From: PHAA01 sp964494735
GTDB lineage: Bacteria > Bacillota > Syntrophomonadia > Syntrophomonadales > Syntrophomonadaceae
Length of the DNA: 13,516 bases
Reading direction: 5' to 3'
Assembly (NCBI GenBank): GCA_964494735.1
Contig: CAZBSD010000046.1
Span: 1 to 13,516 of the forward strand
Below the pieces are notes generated by a model that was not told where the DNA came from, made no database searches, and saw only the letters and a list, made by a program, of their open reading frames with translations. Every line of letters begins with the position of its first letter. The first letter of the stretch is position 1. This document shows positions 7,039 through 13,516 of the stretch, one piece after another. The translations under genes were made by a program, and so were the position numbers.

Positions 7039-7608
7039 ATGGGATGGTTCGAACTGTTTATGATAGCTGTCGGCTTATCGATGGATGCCTTTGCGGTCGC
7101 ATTGAGTAAAGGCCTCAACATGTTCAGGATAAATTACCGCCATGCCTTGGTCATCGCCGCTTTCTTCGGCGGATTCCAGGCCGGTATGCCGCTGCTGGGC
7201 TGGTTGCTGGGCCAACAATTCGAAAGATACATAACCAGTGTCGATCACTGGATAGCCTTCCTGTTGTTGCTCTTTATCGGGGGCAAGATGCTGCGTGATG
7301 CCTTCCGTGATGAAGACAACATCTGGGACGCCTTCGACGACCGGCTCGACATCCGGGAACTGATAGTGCTGGCGGTGGCCACCAGTATCGATGCCCTGGC
7401 GGTCGGGATAACTTTCGCTTTCCTGCAGGTCGCTATCCTGCCCTCCATCACCTTGATCGGGGTAACCACCTTTATCCTGTCTTTCGTGGGGGTAGCCCTG
7501 GGCAACCGTTTCGGGATGAAATATGAGAAAAAAGCTGAGATGGCCGGCGGGCTGGTACTAATCTTGATAGGGTTTAAAATTCTATTGGAACATCTGAATA
7601 TATTATAA
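7039..7608 (+). CDS. mntP: MntP-type manganese efflux pump
   Basis: The protein has 189 residues, the normal length for the MntP (DUF204) family, and about six membrane helices in two repeated halves. The repeated signature is visible as GLSMDAFAVAL (Asp16) and ATSIDALAVG (Asp118); these acidic residues lie in membrane segments and are needed for Mn2+ export in known members. An acidic stretch (about 87-104, rich in Asp and Glu) lies between helices 3 and 4 and could meet metal in the cytoplasm. The start is ATG 7039 with AAGGAG (7023-7028) ten bases upstream. An in-frame ATG at 6973 lacks a ribosome binding site and would add 22 residues unlike the family. It stands alone and converges on the L25 gene. 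Confidence 0.93.
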   Translation: MGWFELFMIAVGLSMDAFAVALSKGLNMFRINYRHALVIAAFFGGFQAGMPLLGWLLGQQFERYITSVDHWIAFLLLLFIGGKMLRDAFRDEDNIWDAFDDRLDIRELIVLAVATSIDALAVGITFAFLQVAILPSITLIGVTTFILSFVGVALGNRFGMKYEKKAEMAGGLVLILIGFKILLEHLNIL

Positions 7609-7682
7609 TGGAAAGCTCTGCCCCTACTGGACTCTCACCGGTTGGGTTATGCATGATTGGCTGGGCAGGCCCAGACATTAAG

Positions 7683-7716
7683 AAGTCGAGTATCCCTTTT
7701 ATGGTGTACTCGACTT
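7683..7716. terminator. Perfect 10-bp inverted repeat between convergent mntP and rplY
   Basis: AAGTCGAGTA (7683-7692) and TACTCGACTT (7707-7716) pair perfectly around a 14-nt loop. The stem lies between two convergent genes and could end transcription from both sides. Neither side has a real T-run, only CTTCTTAAT-like sequence on the minus strand, so an operator or an RNA-stabilising hairpin remains possible. A shorter hairpin, CTGGG-CAGG-CCCAG (7661-7674), lies beside it. Confidence 0.45.
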
Positions 7717-7761
7717 ACCTGTTGACCGATGCAAATACGGCCAAAGATCTTTACCTGTTGA
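7715..7761. repeat. Two 11-bp direct repeats, TTACCTGTTGA
   Basis: Identical copies lie at 7715-7725 and 7751-7761, 36 bp apart start to start. The first begins inside the right arm of the 10-bp inverted repeat. Purpose unknown; chance similarity or a small duplication is possible. Confidence 0.5.
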
Positions 7762-7804
7762 TGGCCTCTAACCAGGACTGATGGTATCATTGGCCGGGGG
7801 GCGA

Positions 7805-8407
7805 TCAGTCCCCATGGGTCTCTTCAGTTGGCTTCTCTTCCAGCGGTTGTTCTTCGCCTCCTATTAGTTGGGAAGGAAGATTTACTATTGCTCCATAAAC
7901 GGTGTCCTCATTGTCAGTGATTTTGAGCTGCGGATTCAATCCCATATCGCCCACAGCAACGGTGTCGTCAAGCTTCATCCCGGAGACGTCCACGCGGACG
8001 GCGTCTGGCATCATATCCATCGTTCCCGATACCCCAATAGTGTTCCTATATACCTGCACCTGCAGGTTCCGCTCGGACAGGATCTCTTCGTTTTCATACA
8101 GAATCGGTATCTGCATCTTAATCTCATGATCTGGGGACACGATCTGGATATCCACATGGGTGATCTGCTTGGATATGGCGTTCCTTTGTACTTCTTTGAT
8201 AAATCCGGATTTAACACTGTTGTTGTAATCAACGTCAACCTTGGCATTGGCGCCATGGGTCACGATAACCTTGCGCAGGACGGCCGCATCAAATTTTACC
8301 GGACTGGCGCCGGTGATGTTATCACCGTAGATAACACCAGGCACGAATCCAGCTTCCCGGAACTTTCCCGGTTTTCTTTCCATTGCATCTAAAACTGTTA
8401 TTGGCAT
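7805..8407 (-). CDS. rplY: 50S ribosomal protein L25, general stress protein Ctc/TL5 type
   Basis: A 200-residue protein with the two-domain Ctc/TL5 layout: an N-terminal 5S rRNA-binding L25 domain (about 1-92, with FVPGVIYG at 21-28 and THVDIQ at 83-88) and a C-terminal beta-rich TL5 domain (about 95-180). An acidic tail rich in Glu follows, which is usual in the family. It binds 5S rRNA in the large subunit. The N-terminal stretch is short: the basic GKG-x-x-R-R segment that normally precedes REAGFVPGVIYG is reduced to RKPGKF. The ATG has AAGGAGAA about seven bases upstream. It lies 174 bp after the DEAD-box RNA helicase gene on the same strand, and cotranscription is possible. Confidence 0.94.
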   Translation of the reverse strand: MPITVLDAMERKPGKFREAGFVPGVIYGDNITGASPVKFDAAVLRKVIVTHGANAKVDVDYNNSVKSGFIKEVQRNAISKQITHVDIQIVSPDHEIKMQIPILYENEEILSERNLQVQVYRNTIGVSGTMDMMPDAVRVDVSGMKLDDTVAVGDMGLNPQLKITDNEDTVYGAIVNLPSQLIGGEEQPLEEKPTEETHGD

Positions 8408-8484
8408 AATTGGATTCTCCTTCTTGGCTCAGCCGTTATTCTCTTGATTCTTCTAAGATATTTGCCCAAATGGTTATTAAATAT

Positions 8485-8505
8485 TCAAGTCCCAGGCAGA
8501 CTTGA
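8485..8505 (-). terminator. Weak hairpin between the DEAD-box gene and rplY
   Basis: TCAAGTC and GACTTGA form a 7-bp stem with a 7-nt loop. On the minus strand ATATTTAATAACC follows, which is A/T-rich but not a clean T-run. It lies about 77 nt past the DEAD-box stop and could partly end that transcript before rplY. The rest of 8408-8581 shows no clear promoter. Confidence 0.3.
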
Positions 8506-8581
8506 GCCGACCCGGGACAGTGTGGAGTTATCTCTTCAGTTGCTGGGGTTACACCTGACACTGATTTTACAGCAATAACTA

Positions 8582-9745
8582 TTAGATGGCTCTGGTGGCA
8601 GCCGGCATTTTTACGGTATTGGCAAGGTCTTTTACCTCCGGGATCTTCTGGGAGATCAATGATTGGATGTCGCGCAGATACTGCCTCTCACCCTGATCAC
8701 AAAACGATACTGCCGTTCCCCCTAAACCAGCCCGACCAGTGCGTCCTATCCTATGGACATATGTCTCCGGTTCATTGGGAATGTCGAAATTGATGACATG
8801 GGACAGCTCCCGCACATCGATCCCACGCGAAGCGATGTCGGTTGCGATCAGGACCCGGGTACGTTTGGCTTTGAACTCGTTGAGAGCCATCTGCCGGGCC
8901 CCCTGCGATTTGTTGCCGTGGATAGCCTGGGCTGTTATGCCGGCCCGGGCCAGAGCCTTGACCACTCTATCTGCTCCGTGCTTGGTCCGGGTAAAAACCA
9001 GGGCCGAATCCACTGTTCTATTATTGAGGAGCTGGATCAGCAACGAAGTTTTGTCCTTCTGATCCACAAAATATACAGATTGGTCTATGGTTTTAACCGG
9101 AGTCGCTGCCGGAGTTACTGATATCTTGACCGGGTTCTGCAGGATCTCATCAACCAACTGGGAAATTTCATGCGGCATTGTAGCAGAAAACAAGAGGGTC
9201 TGTCTGTTAGCCGGTAATTTGGCAACGATTTTCTTCATATCATGGGCGAACCCCATATCCAACATCCGGTCTGCCTCATCCAGGACGAAAATTTGGACAT
9301 GATCGAGTCGAATGTATCTCTGGTTGATAAGGTCCAGCAATCGGCCGGGAGTAGCCACCAGCACATCGACTCCAGCGCGTAAGGCAGTAGTCTGAGGAAA
9401 TTGCGAAACGCCGCCGAAGATAACTGTGTGCTTGAGTCCGGTATAGCGTTCCAATGCAGTCAGGTTTTCACCGATCTGGATGGCTAGTTCACGAGTAGGC
9501 GTTAAAATCAGGGCCTTTATACTGCGCGAACTTCGGCCGGTTGTTTTCGATAGATAGAGCATCTGCAGAATTGGGATCGCAAATGCGGCTGTCTTGCCGG
9601 TGCCGGTTTGGGCACACCCCACCAGGTCCCTCTGAGCCAGCATGTGAGGTATGGCCTGTTCCTGAATTGGAGTGGGCGTGTGATATCCTTGGGCGTCCAA
9701 TGCCTTCAGGATAGTAGGAATGATGTTTAGAGTGTTAAAATTCAA
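8582..9745 (-). CDS. rhlE: DEAD-box ATP-dependent RNA helicase, RhlE type
   Basis: From the TTG at 9743-9745 this is a 387-residue protein. Motifs are complete: Q motif TPTPIQ (23-28), motif I AQTGTGKT (45-52), PTRELA (83-88), TPGR (132-135), DEAD (156-159), SAT (187-189), motif V ATDIASRGID (301-310) and motif VI HRIGRTGRAG (331-340). The C-terminal tail is short and carries no obvious RNA-binding domain, which fits small RhlE-like helicases acting in ribosome assembly or RNA decay. The start is chosen from AAAGGAG nine bases upstream and from the family's usual beginning just before the Phe-x-x-L segment. The frame stays open upstream to 9871, but those 42 codons look like leader, not helicase. 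It lies between the cyanophycin operon and rplY. Confidence 0.93.
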   Translation of the reverse strand: MNFNTLNIIPTILKALDAQGYHTPTPIQEQAIPHMLAQRDLVGCAQTGTGKTAAFAIPILQMLYLSKTTGRSSRSIKALILTPTRELAIQIGENLTALERYTGLKHTVIFGGVSQFPQTTALRAGVDVLVATPGRLLDLINQRYIRLDHVQIFVLDEADRMLDMGFAHDMKKIVAKLPANRQTLLFSATMPHEISQLVDEILQNPVKISVTPAATPVKTIDQSVYFVDQKDKTSLLIQLLNNRTVDSALVFTRTKHGADRVVKALARAGITAQAIHGNKSQGARQMALNEFKAKRTRVLIATDIASRGIDVRELSHVINFDIPNEPETYVHRIGRTGRAGLGGTAVSFCDQGERQYLRDIQSLISQKIPEVKDLANTVKMPAATRAI

Positions 9746-9888
9746 AATGTTTTTCTCCTTTAAAGATGTTATGAGCCGGAGCCCATATATTACAAGTGCC
9801 GGATCCGACAACTCATTGCGCAGCCAGCGATCCATAATCCGTTTTTCCCGTCCCAGGAGGAAGATCTGCAATCAATACAGCGAGTATC

Positions 9889-9932
9889 AAAAAAATAAAG
9901 CGGACAACTCATAATTAATTGAGTTTCCCGCT
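9889..9932 (-). terminator. Intrinsic terminator of the cyanophycin operon
   Basis: On the minus strand AGCGG (9928-9932) and AACTCA (9920-9925) pair with TGAGTT (9906-9911) and CCGCT (9899-9903), separated by a 2x2 internal mismatch and capped by an 8-nt A/T loop. The run TTTATTTTTTT follows immediately. This is a textbook Rho-independent terminator, placed about 110 nt past the cphA stop and ahead of the DEAD-box gene. Confidence 0.9.
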
Positions 9933-10040
9933 CTATAAGCCTCAGACCTCAGGTGACGTCAGCAGTTGAAAAAACAATATTACTGTGCAATCATAGCATA
10001 GCAACGAACAAATAGCAAAAATTCCGAATCTTTGTGCTTA

Positions 10041-12746
10041 TCACTGTATGACTCGCAGTCCCATCTCTCGATTCAATCCTTCACCAATTGGCACCGGCCT
10101 TATGAATGGGACTTCGGCTCCATCCTGGTTAGAGTAGGTCAGCCGGTCAGCCCTGCTTATATATTCCCTTATCAATCGATGGGCAGGTTCGAATATTTCA
10201 TAAAACATCACCACCAGATCACCTGGCAAAGCGTTATGAAGCGCATGCTGCAATGCCTCCATCTCCGACCGTATGATCTCTACATCTCTGCGTTTGGCCC
10301 CCCCGCTGAGGACCCCCCGATATAGGATATCAGCCACTTCACCCGCGTTTCGGCCCCGAAGGTCACTGTCCTCCTTGATGTATATCTTATCGAAGCTGTG
10401 CCCGCACAACTGGCCAACCTCATATATGGATCGGTTTTGACGATCACCGGGCATACCGATCACACCCACCAGGCGGTCAGCCTCCAGTTCCCCGATCAAT
10501 TGACTGACACATCTATAGCCGCTTAGATTATGTCCATAATCAAGCAGAACCTGGAATTGGCCCATATCGAAGAGGTTGAAACGACCTGCGTTGGAATGGG
10601 GATCGGCGCGGAAAGACATGAGTCCCAGACGGATGATGGAGGGAGAAATCCCCAGGGATAACAGGGTTGCTGATGCGGCCAGGGCATTTTCAATATTACA
10701 GGCCGCTTTGCCTGCAAAGGTAATGGGTATCTCATCAATACCAATAAGTTCAGAGCGGTTTCCATCGCGGTACAGACATATCATGTCGCTCTCCGCTACT
10801 ACCGCACTTCCGCCCCCATCGATATGCGGCCCAATCAAGTCTCCATGTCGATCCAGCCCAAACAAACAAAGGTTGCATTTGACCCGGCGGGATATCATTC
10901 CAGTCAAATGATCGTCGCCATTCAAAACTGCCCAGCCATCCGGTTGGACTGCCTCCACTACCAACGATTTGATAAAGGCCAAGTCTTGCAGGGTCTGCAC
11001 TCCGTCAACCCCCAAGTGGTCATCGCTGATATTTGTTATTACTCCAACATTGGCCAGGTCATAGCCCAGACCGGATCTGATCATGCCCCCCCGGGCAGTC
11101 TCCAGAACTACTGCCTCGACTTCCCGGTTGTATAGAATCGTTTGGGCACTGCCCGGTCCGGTATTGTCACCTTTGGAGATACAATCAGAGCCAATATAGG
11201 TGCCACTTGAGCAGGTCATACCCACTTTTTTGCCGGCCAGGGTCAGGACGTGACTTATCAACCTGGTGACGGTGGTCTTACCATTGGTACCGGTGACTGA
11301 AACTACCGGTATCGAATCGCCCGGCTTAGGAAACATGTGATCGAGTATAGCAGCGGCTACATTATTTGCCTGCCCTTCGGTGGGATTGAGATGCATGCGC
11401 AAGCCGGGAGCGGCATTCACCTCGATGACCGCTCCATTGGAGGGAGTCACCAGCTTGGCGATATTGTCTGTCACTATGTCTATGCCGGCCACTTCCAGAC
11501 CGATCACCCGGGCCGCTCTCACTGCCAGTTCCTTGTTTTTGGGGTGGATATCGCTGCTGCACTCTCGCGCGCTGCCCCCGGTACTGAGGTTGCAATTCTC
11601 GCGCAGATAGAGCAGCTGCCCCGGATGGAGAACATCATCAACTCTCATTTCCATTCGGGCCAGGTATTCCTTGCACACCCCGTCCATGACTATTTTGGTC
11701 AGGGATTTCTCATGTCCTTCCCCTCTTTCCGGCCGTAGGTTCTCCTGCTCCACCAACTCCGCAATAGTGCTGACTCCATCTCCGATGATGTAGGGAGGCC
11801 GGCGCTCCGCTACCGCTGCCACTTCATCCCCCACCACCAGTATCCGATAATCCCGGCCCCGCACGTATTTCTCCACAATGACCCCGTTGGAATAGGAATC
11901 AGCCAGTTGATAAGCCTTAGTCAACAAGATCTTATCATATATATTGACAGTTACCCCTCTGCCCTGGTTGGCATCGTAGGGTTTAACCACCACCGGATAA
12001 CCTATCTTCTCGGCCAGCACCAGGGCTGCCTCCTGGTTGTAAACAACCCCGCCGCCGGGGACTGGTATGTTGTTCTCACTTAATAATTGTTTGGCCAATG
12101 GTTTGTTTTTGGCCACATCCACCGCGATACTGCTGGTGTTCCCGGGGAGAGAAGCTTCGATAAAACGCATACTGCGGCCATACCCCAGTTGCAGCAGGCT
12201 ATCGCTGCCGAGCCGCCGGACCGGTATATGGCGCCGTCGGGCCTCGTCGAAGATAGCGCGGGTGCTGGGGCCCAAGCGGGAGTCGCAGGAGAGATCATAA
12301 AGATCATCAAGAATTTTATCCACTTCCACCGCTTGGCCCCGGGCCAAAGACATGACGATCTCGGCCGCTGTGTAGGCAATTTCCCGGGCACTGCTCTCAT
12401 TGATATATTCGAACAGAATGCAGAAGAGACTGGGTTCCTCCACCACCCTGGTTTTCCCGAAATGGACGTCGTATCCCAATATACTTTGTAGTTCCAGGGC
12501 CAAGTGCTCGGTCACATGGGATACCAAGGTACCCTCATGCAGTCTTTCCACAAAGCCGCCTTCGTACCCAGGTGAACAATAATGGGTGCGCAACCCGGGG
12601 AAATTGTCCAGCAAGTTTTGATTGAAGCCTTTTATCTGATTGGTGGTGACCTCAGCCCAATCTCCAAGGTCGACCGTCATCTTTATCACCGGTTTATGGC
12701 TGTATATATTGCGGCCCGCATATTTACGGACGTTTACTACCTCCAT
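10041..12746 (-). CDS. cphA: Cyanophycin synthetase
   Basis: A 901-residue protein with the three-part layout of CphA, which polymerises Asp and Arg into cyanophycin using ATP. The N-terminal domain (about 1-160) includes HVTEHLALELQ (77-87). An ATP-grasp domain (about 210-475) has VVVKPYDANQGRGV (252-265), EKYVRGRDYRILVV (292-305) and IEVNAAPGLRMHLNP (441-455). The C-terminal Mur-ligase-like domain has the P-loop TGTNGKTT (485-492), TNISDDHLG (571-579), the NIENALAA region (684-691) and LLDYGHN (734-740). Length and motifs are normal, with no sign of damage. The start is ATG with AGGAGG about ten bases upstream. It begins 21 nt after the cyanophycinase stop on the same strand, so the two form an operon that ends at the terminator at 9889-9932. 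Confidence 0.95.
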   Translation of the reverse strand: MEVVNVRKYAGRNIYSHKPVIKMTVDLGDWAEVTTNQIKGFNQNLLDNFPGLRTHYCSPGYEGGFVERLHEGTLVSHVTEHLALELQSILGYDVHFGKTRVVEEPSLFCILFEYINESSAREIAYTAAEIVMSLARGQAVEVDKILDDLYDLSCDSRLGPSTRAIFDEARRRHIPVRRLGSDSLLQLGYGRSMRFIEASLPGNTSSIAVDVAKNKPLAKQLLSENNIPVPGGGVVYNQEAALVLAEKIGYPVVVKPYDANQGRGVTVNIYDKILLTKAYQLADSYSNGVIVEKYVRGRDYRILVVGDEVAAVAERRPPYIIGDGVSTIAELVEQENLRPERGEGHEKSLTKIVMDGVCKEYLARMEMRVDDVLHPGQLLYLRENCNLSTGGSARECSSDIHPKNKELAVRAARVIGLEVAGIDIVTDNIAKLVTPSNGAVIEVNAAPGLRMHLNPTEGQANNVAAAILDHMFPKPGDSIPVVSVTGTNGKTTVTRLISHVLTLAGKKVGMTCSSGTYIGSDCISKGDNTGPGSAQTILYNREVEAVVLETARGGMIRSGLGYDLANVGVITNISDDHLGVDGVQTLQDLAFIKSLVVEAVQPDGWAVLNGDDHLTGMISRRVKCNLCLFGLDRHGDLIGPHIDGGGSAVVAESDMICLYRDGNRSELIGIDEIPITFAGKAACNIENALAASATLLSLGISPSIIRLGLMSFRADPHSNAGRFNLFDMGQFQVLLDYGHNLSGYRCVSQLIGELEADRLVGVIGMPGDRQNRSIYEVGQLCGHSFDKIYIKEDSDLRGRNAGEVADILYRGVLSGGAKRRDVEIIRSEMEALQHALHNALPGDLVVMFYEIFEPAHRLIREYISRADRLTYSNQDGAEVPFIRPVPIGEGLNREMGLRVIQ

Positions 12747-12767
12747 CAGTTCCTTTCCTCCTAAAAT

Positions 12768-13516
12768 CTAGTGGAGAGTTATGACTTCTCTGGATTTGAG
12801 GTCAAATCCATACCCCTTGGACAATACGTGGATGCTGGCACCGGTTATGGTGAGGATCTCATCGGGAGCTAATTCGGAAACATTGGTGCTGATGATTGAT
12901 TGGCCGTCGATCACGGTTACCGCATTATCACCCAGGACGGCGAAATATTCGTCCGGGTAAACCCTGATGGCGGTATTTTCATCTATACCTATACCTAATA
13001 TCCCTGGATTCTCGGCCACTCCACACAACAAACGTCCCAAACGGCCGCGCTGATCGAAGTGCTGGTCGATGATGACTCCTTCCAGCAAACGCAGACCGGG
13101 AGCCATTTTCAGGGTGCACTTGCGGGCGGCGTCATTGTTGTTGCCTTCTACAATCATGGTGCTGGACATAACTGAGGCACCGGCACTGGTACCGATTATG
13201 GCTGCTCCATGCTGGAATGCATCCTGCAGTTCTTGGTACACCCTGGTCCCGCCCAGTATGCTGGTGATCCTCAATTGGTCTCCGCCAGTGAAAAAGAAAC
13301 CGTCCATGTCCCGCATGATACGCACCTTGTCATCTGAATTGGCGGCATCCCGGGAGTTAATGTCCAACACATCAATATCTCGTATCCCCAGGCGGGAAAA
13401 TACTTCCCGGTAGGTGTGCCCGGCTTCTTCCGGGTGCTCGGTAGCGGTGGTTATGATACCCAGTCGAGCCTCCCCGCCTCCCAGTAGATCGACCACCTCT
13501 TCCAGTATCTTGGGGT
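12768..13516 (-). CDS. cphB: Cyanophycinase, 5' end cut off by the window
   Basis: The frame is open to the window edge; 248 codons are visible and the family is usually about 270-290 residues, so roughly the first 20-40 residues are missing. The apparent start at 13496 is internal: codons before it (KILEEV) continue the family's N-terminal helix. Counting from 13496, the protein shows FFFTGGDQLR (67-76), the serine nucleophile motif GTSAGA (102-107, Ser104), DQHF (144-147) and GIGIDENTA (168-176), all typical of peptidase S51 cyanophycinases, which cut cyanophycin to beta-Asp-Arg dipeptides. There is no second active-site change. It is the upstream gene of the cyanophycin operon; its promoter lies outside the window. 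Confidence 0.94.
   Translation of the reverse strand, partial: PKILEEVVDLLGGGEARLGIITTATEHPEEAGHTYREVFSRLGIRDIDVLDINSRDAANSDDKVRIMRDMDGFFFTGGDQLRITSILGGTRVYQELQDAFQHGAAIIGTSAGASVMSSTMIVEGNNNDAARKCTLKMAPGLRLLEGVIIDQHFDQRGRLGRLLCGVAENPGILGIGIDENTAIRVYPDEYFAVLGDNAVTVIDGQSIISTNVSELAPDEILTITGASIHVLSKGYGFDLKSREVITLH

Noticed and set aside
7868..8392. 174-residue plus-strand ORF
   Set aside because: Exact antisense shadow of rplY, which is certain from its motifs and ribosome binding site.
1..13516. CRISPR arrays, insertion sequences, tRNA genes
   Set aside because: No regularly spaced repeats, no transposase or terminal repeats with target duplications, and no cloverleaf sequence found by eye.

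Overview
The window looks like chromosomal DNA from a Gram-positive (Bacillota) bacterium. I lean towards Clostridia of the Syntrophomonadaceae/Peptococcaceae type. The reasons are strong AGGAGG-type ribosome binding sites, several TTG starts behind good Shine-Dalgarno sequences, a Ctc/TL5-type ribosomal protein L25, an RhlE-type RNA helicase, and a leftward promoter and hairpin-rich leader at the left edge resembling a clostridial rRNA operon leader. This assignment is inference; no marker gene fixes it.

Layout from left to right. (1) 1-466 has no convincing gene. It holds a strong minus-strand promoter with a structured leader running out of the window to the left, and a 7-bp hairpin behind the next gene. 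(2) 467-1579 (minus) is a DUF3810-type membrane protein with an HExxH metalloprotease motif, preceded by a doubtful 65-residue ORF. (3) 1830-5092 (minus) is a compact run of three genes: a coiled-coil protein of no recognised family, a P-loop ATPase with altered Walker motifs, and a second P-loop ATPase with intact ones. Both ATPases resemble the BrxC/BrxD (DUF2791) ATP-binding family of BREX phage-defence loci. (4) Diverging from them across 101 bp is an XPB/type III restriction-like superfamily 2 helicase (plus). (5) An MntP-type manganese exporter (plus) converges on (6) ribosomal protein L25/Ctc and a DEAD-box RNA helicase (minus). (7) At the right end lies a cyanophycin operon, cyanophycinase then cyanophycin synthetase (minus), closed by a clear intrinsic terminator.

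The most interesting part is 1830-6849. Three co-directional genes and a divergent helicase share one small control region in which the two -10 boxes overlap. The set has BREX-like ATPases but no methyltransferase, PglZ phosphatase, Lon-like protease or BrxA/BrxB in the window, so it is not a recognisable BREX locus. A paired active/degenerate ATPase module working with a coiled-coil adaptor and a DNA translocase, in defence or DNA maintenance, is a reasonable hypothesis, but nothing in the sequence proves it.

The remaining genes are mostly housekeeping or storage: manganese export, ribosome/RNA metabolism, and a nitrogen reserve polymer made by CphA and broken down by CphB.
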